64,000 nucleotides of DNA, taken from Bog-473 sp035947875 (GTDB taxonomy: Bacteria; Actinomycetota; Acidimicrobiia; Acidimicrobiales; RAAP-2). The stretch covers positions 1 through 64,000 of the forward strand of contig DASZJQ010000067.1 in assembly GCA_035947875.1 (NCBI GenBank), in the 5' to 3' direction. Within the stretch, counting starts at the first letter, position 1; each line of letters opens with the position of its first letter. Position numbers and translations under genes: made by a program. The notes beneath the pieces were generated by a model. It was not told where the DNA came from. It was given only the letters and a program-made list of their open reading frames with translations, and did no database searches. Below are positions 1-8,018 of this stretch, piece by piece.

Positions 1-462
1 GGCGTGCACGCCCTCGAAGGCGCCCCGTTCCAACATGAAGATCTTGCCTCCACCGCCCTCTTCGGCCGGCGTGCCCAGCACGCGCACCTGGACGCCGATC
101 TGATCAGCCACGGCGGCCAGCGCCAGCCCGGCACCGACGGCGGAGGCGGCAATGATGTTGTGCCCGCAGGCATGGCCCACCTCGGGCAGGGCGTCGTATT
201 CGGCGCACACGGCCACCACCAGTTCACCGTTTCCTGACCGACACTCGAACGCCGTGGGCAGGTCATAGACGCCTTCGGTCACGCCCATTCCGCCAGCGCG
301 CAGGGCGTCGGCCACGGCCTTGGCCGAGCGGGTCTCGTTGAAGCAGAGCTCAGGGGTGGCGTGGACAGCGTGACTGAGCGTCACCAGGTCGGCAAGGCGG
401 CGATCGACGACCGATACCGCGGCGTCCTTGATGGACTGGGTCTTCGGGTCCGTGTCGGTCAT
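1..462 (-). CDS. M20-family amidohydrolase/aminoacylase, N-terminal part (runs off the window)
   Basis: The first 154 residues of a minus-strand gene whose 3' end lies beyond position 1. It shows the M20 metal-site region EYDALP (about 88-93) followed by GHACGHN (96-102), and GTPAEEGGGGK (130-140). This layout is typical of the AbgB/PM20D2 branch of M20 hydrolases, which remove acyl groups or cleave amino-acid amides in the cytoplasm. There is no signal peptide. The ATG at 462 lies 7 nt after the stop of the upstream carboxylase gene, so the two are probably co-transcribed. The substrate cannot be told from the fragment. Confidence 0.85.
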   Translation of the reverse strand, partial: MTDTDPKTQSIKDAAVSVVDRRLADLVTLSHAVHATPELCFNETRSAKAVADALRAGGMGVTEGVYDLPTAFECRSGNGELVVAVCAEYDALPEVGHACGHNIIAASAVGAGLALAAVADQIGVQVRVLGTPAEEGGGGKIFMLERGAFEGVHA

Positions 463-469
463 GACATTC

Positions 470-2239
470 CTATTCGATCACCGCGACGATGTCGCCGGCA
501 CCGACCGAGTCTCCGGCCGTGGCTCGCACCTCTTTGATCACGCCGGCCCTCTCGGCGTTGATGGCGTTCTCCATCTTCATCGCTTCGAGCAGGCAGATGG
601 TCTGACCGACCTCGACCTTGTCGCCCACGGCGACCAGGACCTTGACGATGGTGCCCTGCATGGGGACGATCACCTCACCCGAACCGGTCCCGCCGGCGGC
701 CGATCCCGAGGCGGCGCGCTTGCCCCGCACCGGCATCCGGAGGCCGGCGACCGTCCCGAGGTCAGGCACCCACAGCTTGACGGCAAACCGGCGGCCGTCC
801 ACCTCGGCGGTCACGTCGCGCTCGACCAAGGGGAACTCCTCTTCGGCCGGGATGGGGGCCACCGGGCTGGAGTCGACCGGCTCGGCCGGGAGGTGGCTGA
901 GGTCGAGCACTTCCTCGACCCACTTGGTGGAGTGGCGGGCTTCGGCGAAGTCGGCGTGGCTCAGGATGGCGACGTGAGCCGGAATGGTCGTGGCGATCCC
1001 GGTGATCTGGGTCTCCGAAAGGGCCCGCAGCATGCGGCGGCGCGCCGATTCGCGGTCGGACGCCCAGACGATCAATTTGGCCACCAGGTTGTCGTAGTAC
1101 TGGCTGACGGTGTCACCGGACTCGTAGCCGGCGTCGAGCCGGACGCCCGGACCCGACGGCGCGTGGAATTTGGTCAGCGTGCCGGGCGACGGGGAGAACC
1201 GACCGCCGCTCGGGTCCTCGGCATTGATCCGCACCTCGATGGCGTGACCGTTTCTCTGGACATCGTCCTGGCCGAAGGTGAGCTCCTCACCCGAGGCGAT
1301 GCGGATCTGCCAGGCCACCAGGTCCAGCCCCGTCACCATTTCGGTGACCGGGTGCTCCACCTGGAGACGGGTGTTCATCTCCAAGAAGTAGAACTCACCG
1401 TCCTGGTAGAGGAACTCAACGGTCCCGGCGTTGTAGTAGCCACAGGCTTCGGACACCTTGACCGCGGCGGCGCCCATGGCCTGGCGGATGTCGTTGGGGA
1501 AGTCGGGAGCCGGGCTTTCCTCCACCAGCTTTTGATGCCGCCGCTGGGCCGAGCAGTCCCGCTCGCCCAGCCACAGCGTGTTGCCGTGGGTGTCGGCCAG
1601 CACCTGCATCTCGACATGGCGGGGCCACCCCAGGTAGCGCTCGACATAGATCTCCGGGCGGCCGAAATAGGCCTGGGCCTCACGGGCGGCTGACTCCATG
1701 GCCTCGGCCGCCGTCTCGGCACTCTCAACCACCTTCATGCCGCGACCGCCCCCGCCAAAGGCAGCCTTGATGGCCAGCGGCCATCCCACCTCCTCGCCGA
1801 AGGCCACCACCTCCTCGGGCGAGGTGAGCGGCTCGGAGCGCCCCGGCACCCCGGCGACACCCGCCTTCTCGGCGGCAATCCGCGAGCTGATCTTGTCGCC
1901 CATGACCTCGATGGACTCGGGCGGGGGCCCGATGAACGTCACCCCGAGATCGGTGATGGCCCGGGCGAAGTCGGTGTTCTCGGAGAAGAATCCGTAGCCC
2001 GGGTGGACGCCGTCGGCCCCGCTCTTCTCAATGGCGTCGAGAATTGCCTCGGTGTTGAGGTAGCTCTCGGCCGCCGTCTCGCCGCCGAGGGCGTAGGCCT
2101 CGTCGGCCATGCGGACATGGAGCGCTTCCCGGTCGAGGTTCGAGTAGACGGCAACGGTGGCGATGCCCATCTCGCGGCAGGTCCGGATGACCCGGACGGC
2201 AATCTCGCCGCGGTTGGCGATGAGGATCTTCTTGAGCAC
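470..2239 (-). CDS. accA3: Acyl-CoA (acetyl/propionyl-CoA) carboxylase alpha subunit: biotin carboxylase plus BCCP
   Basis: A 589-residue protein, the usual length for actinobacterial AccA3/PccA-type subunits. The N-terminus has the biotin-carboxylase fold start (ILIANRGEIA). The ATP-grasp Gly-rich loop FGGGGRG is at 161-167, and EMNTRLQVEHP lies near 287-297. The C-terminal biotinyl domain carries EAMKMEN, with the biotin-accepting Lys near 555. It carboxylates biotin with ATP and bicarbonate and passes CO2 to a carboxyltransferase beta subunit, for which the gene at 35918-37267 is a candidate. The start is GTG with an AAAGG ribosome site about 7 nt upstream. It is divergent from birA, the enzyme that would biotinylate it, which supports the assignment. 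Acetyl- versus propionyl-CoA specificity is not decidable here. Confidence 0.93.
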   Translation of the reverse strand: MLKKILIANRGEIAVRVIRTCREMGIATVAVYSNLDREALHVRMADEAYALGGETAAESYLNTEAILDAIEKSGADGVHPGYGFFSENTDFARAITDLGVTFIGPPPESIEVMGDKISSRIAAEKAGVAGVPGRSEPLTSPEEVVAFGEEVGWPLAIKAAFGGGGRGMKVVESAETAAEAMESAAREAQAYFGRPEIYVERYLGWPRHVEMQVLADTHGNTLWLGERDCSAQRRHQKLVEESPAPDFPNDIRQAMGAAAVKVSEACGYYNAGTVEFLYQDGEFYFLEMNTRLQVEHPVTEMVTGLDLVAWQIRIASGEELTFGQDDVQRNGHAIEVRINAEDPSGGRFSPSPGTLTKFHAPSGPGVRLDAGYESGDTVSQYYDNLVAKLIVWASDRESARRRMLRALSETQITGIATTIPAHVAILSHADFAEARHSTKWVEEVLDLSHLPAEPVDSSPVAPIPAEEEFPLVERDVTAEVDGRRFAVKLWVPDLGTVAGLRMPVRGKRAASGSAAGGTGSGEVIVPMQGTIVKVLVAVGDKVEVGQTICLLEAMKMENAINAERAGVIKEVRATAGDSVGAGDIVAVIE

Positions 2240-2258
2240 GCTGCGCCTTTCGATTCCT

Positions 2259-2287
2259 TAGGGGTCAACACAATTGCATGGACCCTA
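2259..2287. promoter_or_regulatory. Imperfect inverted repeat in the accA3/birA divergent gap
   Basis: Only 38 bp separate the GTG of the carboxylase gene (2239) from the first ATG of birA (2278). They contain TAGGGGTC, a 13-base spacer and GGACCCTA, an imperfect inverted repeat with one offset base. Its right arm runs into the birA start region. A shared operator or overlapping promoters would be economical in such a short gap. This is inference from symmetry alone; no regulator is known. Confidence 0.3.
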
Positions 2288-3036
2288 TGGTGTCTGCCAT
2301 GTGGAGCGGGCGGTGGGACGTGCGATGGTTCGAGTCCCTCGACTCGACGAACAGCTATCTCCTCGAGCAGGCGGCCGAGGGGGCGTTGGAGGGCCTGGTG
2401 GCCGTGGCCGACCACCAGTGGGCCGGCCGGGGCCGGTTGGACCGTCGTTGGGAGTCGCCGCCGGGGTCGTCCCTGCTCACCTCGATCCTCTTCCGGCCCA
2501 CATTTGACCCTGCTGACCTGCATCTCTGCACGGCCGCGGTGGCCCTGGCCGCCGCCGAGGCGTGCCGTCGGGCGGCCGGGGTGGGGCCCGTGATCAAGTG
2601 GCCCAACGACCTCCTGGTCGGAGAGGCCAAGCTGGCCGGGGTGCTGGCTGAGGCGGACTTCACCGGTGACGCCTCCGCCATCGTGGTCGGCATCGGGATC
2701 AACGTGGCCTGGCCCGGCCCGACCACGGTGCAAGGGACCTGCCTGGACGATCTGTGCGGGGAACCGGTGGATCGCCACCTGCTCCTCGAAGCCCTGCTCA
2801 AGGCCCTGGCGCCCCGCAGGGGTCTCCTCGATAGTCCGGACGGTCGGCGGGAGCTGGCCGCAGAACTGCGTCAGCGTTGCGCCACGTTGGGCCAGCGCAT
2901 CCGGGTCGAGCTGGCCGCGGAGGCGATCAGCGGGGTGGCCAGTGAGATTGACGATGCCGGCCGGCTGATCGTGCAGACGGCGACCGGACCACAGACGGTG
3001 AGTGCCGGGGACGTCGTCCACCTGCGTCCGAAGTAA
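2278..3036 (+). CDS. birA: Biotin--[acetyl-CoA-carboxylase] ligase
   Basis: 252 residues. It holds the catalytic biotin-ligase core: GRGRLDRRW (50-58, biotinyl-AMP loop), KWPNDLL (107-113), KLAGVL (118-123) and GIGINV (138-143), then a small C-terminal beta domain. There is no N-terminal helix-turn-helix, so it is a group-I enzyme that biotinylates but does not repress by DNA binding. Its target is presumably the BCCP domain encoded divergently next door. In-frame ATGs at 2278, 2287 and 2299 are all possible starts; homology begins only about residue 10, so the start is uncertain. rmlB follows after 11 nt. Confidence 0.93.
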   Translation: MDPMVSAMWSGRWDVRWFESLDSTNSYLLEQAAEGALEGLVAVADHQWAGRGRLDRRWESPPGSSLLTSILFRPTFDPADLHLCTAAVALAAAEACRRAAGVGPVIKWPNDLLVGEAKLAGVLAEADFTGDASAIVVGIGINVAWPGPTTVQGTCLDDLCGEPVDRHLLLEALLKALAPRRGLLDSPDGRRELAAELRQRCATLGQRIRVELAAEAISGVASEIDDAGRLIVQTATGPQTVSAGDVVHLRPK

Positions 3037-3047
3037 AGTGCCACGCT

Positions 3048-4055
3048 ATGCGCCTTCTCGTGACGGGAGGTGCCGGGTTCATCGGGTCAAACTTCGTCCG
3101 CTACTGGGTCGAACAACATCCCGAGGACCACGTCGTTGCGTACGACGTGCTCACCTATGCCGGCAACCGACCCAACCTGGCCGATGTCGAGGACCAGATC
3201 GTCTTCGTGCACGGTGACATTTGCGACGGTGCGCTGGCCGAGAAGACGCTGCGGGCCCACGAGATCGACACCATCGTCCACTTTGCGGCCGAGTCGCACA
3301 ACAGCCTGGCCGTTCTCAACCCCGGATTGTTCTTCCGCACCAACGTGCTCGGCACGCAGACCATGCTGGAGGCGGCCCGCCAGGCCGAGGTGGGGCGGTT
3401 TCATCACATCAGTACCTGCGAGGTGTACGGCGATCTGGCGCTGGACTCCGAGGAGGTCTTCACAGAGGACTCCCCGTATCGTCCCCGCACGCCCTACAAC
3501 GCCAGCAAGGCGGGGGCGGACCACGCCGTGCGCGCCTACGGCGAGACCTACGAGTTGCCCGTCACCATCACGAATTGCTCCAACAATTACGGTCCCTTTC
3601 AGTTCCCCGAGAAAGTCATACCGGTCTTCACCACGGCGGCCCTCAACGACAAGAACCTGACCCTGTACGCCACCACGCAGAACCGGCGCGAATGGTTGCA
3701 CGTTCGTGATCACTGCACGGCCATCGAGGCGGTCCTCCGTCGCGGCAAAATTGGCGAGACGTACCACGTGGGGAGTGGCGTCGAGGCTTCCATCATGGAG
3801 ATCGCCGACCTGGTCCTGGCCACCCTGGGCAAGCCGGCGTCGCTGAAGGAGATCGTGCCCGACCGTCCCGGACACGACCGCCGCTATCTGCTCGATGCCA
3901 GCAAGATCCGTAGCCAGCTGAACTGGGAGCCCACGATCTCGTGGGAGGACGGGTTGGCCGCCACGGTGGCCTGGTACGCCGATAACCGGGCCTGGTGGGA
4001 ACCCCTGCTGTCCCGAGCCCCCGTCGTCGAAGCCGGTTGGGGATCGGCCGGCTGA
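3048..4055 (+). CDS. rmlB: dTDP-glucose 4,6-dehydratase (variant active site)
   Basis: 335-residue extended SDR. The NAD-binding GGAGFIG is at 7-13 and YNASK at 150-154 supplies the catalytic Tyr and Lys; NCSNNYGPFQFPEKVIP and REWLHVRDH are RmlB landmarks. The enzyme converts dTDP-glucose to dTDP-4-keto-6-deoxyglucose in rhamnose synthesis. Oddity: the canonical Thr-Asp-Glu acid/base triad reads Thr-Cys-Glu (STCEVYG, 122-128; TGC codon), and the usual HVDRS stretch reads HNSLA. The gene sits directly before rmlD, which supports the rhamnose role. A related 4,6-dehydratase with another nucleotide sugar is possible. Confidence 0.85.
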   Translation: MRLLVTGGAGFIGSNFVRYWVEQHPEDHVVAYDVLTYAGNRPNLADVEDQIVFVHGDICDGALAEKTLRAHEIDTIVHFAAESHNSLAVLNPGLFFRTNVLGTQTMLEAARQAEVGRFHHISTCEVYGDLALDSEEVFTEDSPYRPRTPYNASKAGADHAVRAYGETYELPVTITNCSNNYGPFQFPEKVIPVFTTAALNDKNLTLYATTQNRREWLHVRDHCTAIEAVLRRGKIGETYHVGSGVEASIMEIADLVLATLGKPASLKEIVPDRPGHDRRYLLDASKIRSQLNWEPTISWEDGLAATVAWYADNRAWWEPLLSRAPVVEAGWGSAG

Positions 4056-4069
4056 GGCCGATCTCCAGC

Positions 4070-4984
4070 ATGCGCATCCTCATCACCGGCGCTGACGGGC
4101 AGCTCGGACGCGACCTGCTGGACGCGCTGGCCGGGCGTGTTCCGCTCGGCGGTCGACGCGTCAATCTGTTGGCTCCCGAAGGACCGGTGCCCGAGCCGGG
4201 CCATCAGGTCCTGGCCACCGATATCGGCAACATGCCGGTCGACAACCGCGCCGCGGTCCAGCACGTCATGCACTCGTTCGGACCCGACGTGGTGCTGCAC
4301 GCCGGGGCACTGACGGCGGTCGACGCCTGCGAGAGCGAGATCGACCTGGCCTACGCCGTCAACGCCGTGGGAACGCGCAACGTGGCCGAGGCGGCGACGG
4401 CGCTCGGCGCCCACCTGGTCTACGTCTCCACCGACTATGTCTTCGACGGGACCTCTCCCCGGCCCTACAACGAGTGGGACACCCCCAACCCCCAGTCGGT
4501 CTACGGGGCCAGCAAGCTGGGTGGCGAGCGGGAATGCCCGCCGGGGTCGACCATCGTGCGCACCTCGTGGGTCTGCGGGGCCCACGGGAAGAACATGGTG
4601 AAGACCGCTCTCCGTTTGGCCGAGGGGGACGGCGTCCTGCGCTTCGTCAACGACCAGCACGGGTCACCCACCTTCACGGCTGATCTGGCCCCGGCGCTCG
4701 TCACCCTCGGCCTGGACCGGCGCCCCGGCCTCTTCCACGTGACCAACGGCGGGGCCACCACGTGGTGGGGCTTCGTGCGGGCTGTGCTGGAGGCCGTCGG
4801 TGGCGATCCCGAGCGGGTGCTGCCCATCACGACAGCCGAATACCCGCTTCCGGCGCCCCGCCCGGCCAATTCGGTCCTCGACAACATGGCCCTGCGCCTG
4901 AGCGGGCTTCCTGCCCTCCCGGACTGGCAGGATGGACTCACTCGGCTGGTCACCGCACTACAAGGACAGGAGGCGCCAACATGA
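4070..4984 (+). CDS. rmlD: dTDP-4-dehydrorhamnose reductase
   Basis: 304 residues. The N-terminal NADPH loop is GADGQLG (7-13), STDYVFDG lies at 120-127, and YGASK (145-149) is the catalytic Tyr-Lys pair. It performs the last step to dTDP-L-rhamnose. The start was placed at ATG 4070, immediately before the Rossmann strand; an upstream in-frame ATG would overlap the rmlB tail and add residues without homology. Its stop overlaps the ATG of the next gene (ATGA), so translation is probably coupled. Confidence 0.93.
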   Translation: MRILITGADGQLGRDLLDALAGRVPLGGRRVNLLAPEGPVPEPGHQVLATDIGNMPVDNRAAVQHVMHSFGPDVVLHAGALTAVDACESEIDLAYAVNAVGTRNVAEAATALGAHLVYVSTDYVFDGTSPRPYNEWDTPNPQSVYGASKLGGERECPPGSTIVRTSWVCGAHGKNMVKTALRLAEGDGVLRFVNDQHGSPTFTADLAPALVTLGLDRRPGLFHVTNGGATTWWGFVRAVLEAVGGDPERVLPITTAEYPLPAPRPANSVLDNMALRLSGLPALPDWQDGLTRLVTALQGQEAPT

Positions 4985-6324
4985 CGATGCGCTCGCATTC
5001 ACGCCACGGGCGGGACGAGTCGCGCACGGTGGCGGTGATCGGTGCCGGCTATGTGGGCCTGCCCACGGCCGCCACCTTGGCGCATTTCGGCCACCGGGTG
5101 GTGCTGGCCGAGCGCGACGAAACCCGCCTGGCCGCGCTGCGCAGTGGGAAAATGCCCATCGTCGAGGCCGGATTGGACGACCTGGTGGCCGAGAGCGTGC
5201 TGGCCCGTACCCTGCGCTTTTCGGCCTCGGCCGTCGAGGCGGTGCAGGGCGCCGAGTTCGTGTTCCTGTGCGTGCCGACGCCACAGAGTGACGATGGGTC
5301 GGCCGACCTGTCCTACGTGGAGTCGGCGGCGAAAGAAGTGGGCGAGCAGCTCATGCCCGGGGCCATCGTGGTCAACAAGTCGACGGTCCCGGTCGGTTCG
5401 GCCACCATGGTCGAAGAGGTCATCGGCCGACCCGATGTCCGGGTCGTCTCGAACCCGGAATTCCTGCGCGAGGGCTCGGCGGTCCAGGACAGCCTCCACC
5501 CCGATCGGTTGGTGGTCGGAGCCGACGATGCGCAAGCCGCCGCTCTGGTCGGCGGTTTGTTCGCCGCCACCGGTGCGCCCCTCATCGTCACCGACGCCAC
5601 CACGTCCGAGACGATCAAGTATGCCTCCAACGCCTTCTTGGCCACCAAGCTGAGCTACGTCAATGCCGTCGCCGGCCTCTGCGAAGAGGTGGGAGCCGAC
5701 GTGCGCGATGTGATGCTCGGACTGGGGTACGACAAGCGCATCGGCTTTGAGTTCCTGCGGCCCGGACCGGGATGGGGCGGGTCCTGCCTACCCAAGGACA
5801 CGCGCGCCCTGCTGCACATCGCCCGAGAGTCCGGATACGACTTCTCGCTCCTGGCCGGCGCCATCGACAGCAATGAGCAGCAACTCGCCCGGGTGGTGGC
5901 CAAGGTGGAAGCGGCCTGCCGCGGCTCGGTGGAGGGTGTGACGGTGGCCGTCTGGGGCCTCACCTTCAAGGCGAACACCGACGACCGTCGCGATTCTCCG
6001 AGCGTGGAAATCGCTGGGCGCCTGGCCAAATTGGGTGCGGTGGTGCAGGCCTTTGACCCGACCGTGTCGGGCGAATTCCCCGCCGATGGCGAAACCGTGG
6101 GCGATGATCTGAGCGGTCTGCAGATGCGGGCCGATCCCTACGAGGCGGCCACCGGGGCGTCGGTGGTCGTGGTGCTCACCGAGTGGGACGAGTTCCGCTG
6201 GGTGGACTTCACCCGCGTCGCCTCGGTCATGGCTTCGCCCTCCATTGTCGATGCCCGGAACCTGTTGGATCCGGCGGCCGTGCGGCGCATGGGCTTCATC
6301 TACGACGGGATCGGCCGCCGATGA
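4981..6324 (+). CDS. UDP-glucose/GDP-mannose dehydrogenase family protein
   Basis: 447 residues in the usual three-domain order: Rossmann domain with GAGYVG (21-26), central helical domain, and C-terminal UDP-binding domain. The catalytic Cys is at about residue 269 in GGSCLPKDT, and WGLTFKANTDDRRDSPS is the typical substrate-binding region. It makes a two-step NAD-dependent oxidation of a nucleotide sugar, most likely UDP-glucose to UDP-glucuronate. The next gene resembles UDP-glucuronate decarboxylase, so the pair could supply UDP-xylose. It has ATGA overlaps at both ends. UDP-ManNAc or GDP-Man as substrate cannot be excluded. Confidence 0.9.
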   Translation: MTMRSHSRHGRDESRTVAVIGAGYVGLPTAATLAHFGHRVVLAERDETRLAALRSGKMPIVEAGLDDLVAESVLARTLRFSASAVEAVQGAEFVFLCVPTPQSDDGSADLSYVESAAKEVGEQLMPGAIVVNKSTVPVGSATMVEEVIGRPDVRVVSNPEFLREGSAVQDSLHPDRLVVGADDAQAAALVGGLFAATGAPLIVTDATTSETIKYASNAFLATKLSYVNAVAGLCEEVGADVRDVMLGLGYDKRIGFEFLRPGPGWGGSCLPKDTRALLHIARESGYDFSLLAGAIDSNEQQLARVVAKVEAACRGSVEGVTVAVWGLTFKANTDDRRDSPSVEIAGRLAKLGAVVQAFDPTVSGEFPADGETVGDDLSGLQMRADPYEAATGASVVVVLTEWDEFRWVDFTRVASVMASPSIVDARNLLDPAAVRRMGFIYDGIGRR

Positions 6325-7268
6325 GCCGAGTGGTGGTGGCGGGGGGAGCCGGGTTCCTGGGCTCGCATCTGTGCGATCACTTGATCGGACGGGGTGACTC
6401 GGTCATCTGCCTCGACGATCTCTCCACCGGCAGCCGCGACAATGTCGCTCACCTCCGCGACAACGAGCACTTCACCCTGGTCGTGACCGACGTCAGTGAG
6501 AAGGTCGAGTTGGAAGGAAGCGCCCACATCGACGCGGTGTGCAACCTGGCCAGCCCAGCGTCACCACCGGCCTACCTGCGCCGGCCCCTGGCCACGCTCG
6601 CCGTCGGGAGTGAAGGCACCCGCCGACTATTGGAGCTGGCCCGGGAGCACAAGGCGCGCTTCCTCATGGCGAGCACGAGCGAGATCTACGGCGACCCCGA
6701 GGTGCACCCGCAGATCGAGTCCTACCGGGGCAACGTCGACTCCACTGGGCCGCGCAGCGTCTACGACGAGGCCAAGCGGTTCTCCGAGAGCCTGACCATG
6801 GCCATGCACCGTGAATACGACGTGAACGTCGGGATCGCCCGCATCTTCAACACCTACGGACCACGCCTGGCTCCCGGAGACGGGCGCGTCGTGTCCAACT
6901 TCATCGTCCAAGCCCTGCGGGGAGACCCGCTCACGGTGTACGGCGACGGGTCCCAGACCCGCAGCTTGTGTTACGTCGATGATGAGATCGCCGGCCTGGT
7001 GGCGCTGTTGGACTCGTCGCTGACCGGCCCGGTCAATGTGGGCAACCCCGACGAGCGCACCGTGCTCGAGTTGGCCCAAGTGGTCTTGGAGGTGTCAGGC
7101 TCACGGTCTTCCATTGTCTACGAGGCCTTACCAACCGATGATCCCACCCGGCGCTGCCCCGACATCACCCTGGCGACCGAACAGCTGGGGTGGTCACCTT
7201 CTACTGAATTGCGAGACGGCATTGCACGCACGATCGAATATCTGGCGACAAAGGTGGTTGGGCCATGA
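6321..7268 (+). CDS. NAD-dependent nucleotide-sugar epimerase/decarboxylase, UDP-glucuronate decarboxylase-like
   Basis: 315-residue extended SDR with GGAGFLG at 8-14, TSEIYGDPEVHPQ, and YDEAK (Tyr148, Lys152). The stretch around GNVDSTGPRSVYDEAKR and FNTYGPR matches the UXS type, which decarboxylates UDP-glucuronate to UDP-xylose. Translation is probably coupled to the dehydrogenase just upstream (ATGA) that would make its substrate. The start at ATG 6321 fits the Rossmann strand; longer in-frame starts would lie deep inside the upstream gene. The role is inferred from family and neighbour. Confidence 0.85.
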   Translation: MSRVVVAGGAGFLGSHLCDHLIGRGDSVICLDDLSTGSRDNVAHLRDNEHFTLVVTDVSEKVELEGSAHIDAVCNLASPASPPAYLRRPLATLAVGSEGTRRLLELAREHKARFLMASTSEIYGDPEVHPQIESYRGNVDSTGPRSVYDEAKRFSESLTMAMHREYDVNVGIARIFNTYGPRLAPGDGRVVSNFIVQALRGDPLTVYGDGSQTRSLCYVDDEIAGLVALLDSSLTGPVNVGNPDERTVLELAQVVLEVSGSRSSIVYEALPTDDPTRRCPDITLATEQLGWSPSTELRDGIARTIEYLATKVVGP

Positions 7269-8011
7269 CGGCTGACGCCCCCAGCGAAAATGACACGGGC
7301 CCGCCCCCGTTGCGCACCTTTCGCAGCCTCACCGTGCTCATTCCGGTCTACAACGAGCGGGCGACCGTGGCGGAGATCATCCGCCGCATACGCGCCGTCG
7401 AGATCCCCCTCACCCTGCAGGTGATCGTGGTGGACGATGGCTCGAGCGATGGGTCGGACAAGGTTCTCCAGGCGCTGGAGGACTCGACCGTCCGGGTCAT
7501 CCGGCACACGCACAATCAGGGCAAGGGCGCCGCCATCCGTACCGGGATGGAGGCCATGACGGGCGACCTGCTCCTGATTCAAGATGCCGACCTGGAATAT
7601 GACCCCGACGACTGGCCGAGGCTGCTGGAACCCATCCTCAAGGGCAAGGCCCGGGTGGTCTACGGCAGCCGATTCACCGGCGAGCGCAAGAACATGCTGC
7701 CGCTGCACTGGTTCGGCAACCGCATGCTCTCCCTGGTGACCAACATCCTCTACAGCTCCACGCTGTCCGACATGGAGACGTGTTACAAGTTGTTCGACGC
7801 CGAGGTGCTCAAGGGCATCACCCTCGTGTCGGATCGATTCGAATTCGAGCCTGAGATCACCGCCAAGGTCATGCGTCGAGGCTTCCGTATCTACGAGGTG
7901 CCGATCTCCTACGCCGGGCGGGAGGCCAATGAGGGCAAGAAGATCACCTGGCGCGACGGCTTCGGCGCCATGGCGGCCCTGATCCGCTTCCGCTTCACCA
8001 AGGACTTTTGA
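7265..8011 (+). CDS. Family 2 glycosyltransferase, polyprenyl-phosphate hexose synthase-like
   Basis: 248 residues with a GT-A fold: LIPVYNE near 25-31, VDDGSSDG at 56-63 and the metal-binding DAD at 107-109. The NQGKGAAIRTG and TCYKLF elements are typical of dolichyl/polyprenyl-phosphate mannose or glucose synthases. It has no C-terminal membrane helices, unlike GtrB-type enzymes, so it is probably peripheral. It likely loads a hexose onto a lipid carrier for envelope glycan assembly. It overlaps the UXS gene by 4 nt. Confidence 0.85.
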   Translation: MTADAPSENDTGPPPLRTFRSLTVLIPVYNERATVAEIIRRIRAVEIPLTLQVIVVDDGSSDGSDKVLQALEDSTVRVIRHTHNQGKGAAIRTGMEAMTGDLLLIQDADLEYDPDDWPRLLEPILKGKARVVYGSRFTGERKNMLPLHWFGNRMLSLVTNILYSSTLSDMETCYKLFDAEVLKGITLVSDRFEFEPEITAKVMRRGFRIYEVPISYAGREANEGKKITWRDGFGAMAALIRFRFTKDF

Positions 8012-8018
8012 ACTCCGG

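Noticed and set aside
428..1693. 421-codon plus-strand frame antisense to accA3
   Set aside because: His/Asp/Gly-rich shadow translation with no family; the minus-strand carboxylase is unambiguous.
2326..2346. tRNA T-loop-like string (GGTTCGAGTCCC)
   Set aside because: It encodes the conserved WFESLDSTN of biotin ligase, and no acceptor, D or anticodon arms can be folded around it.
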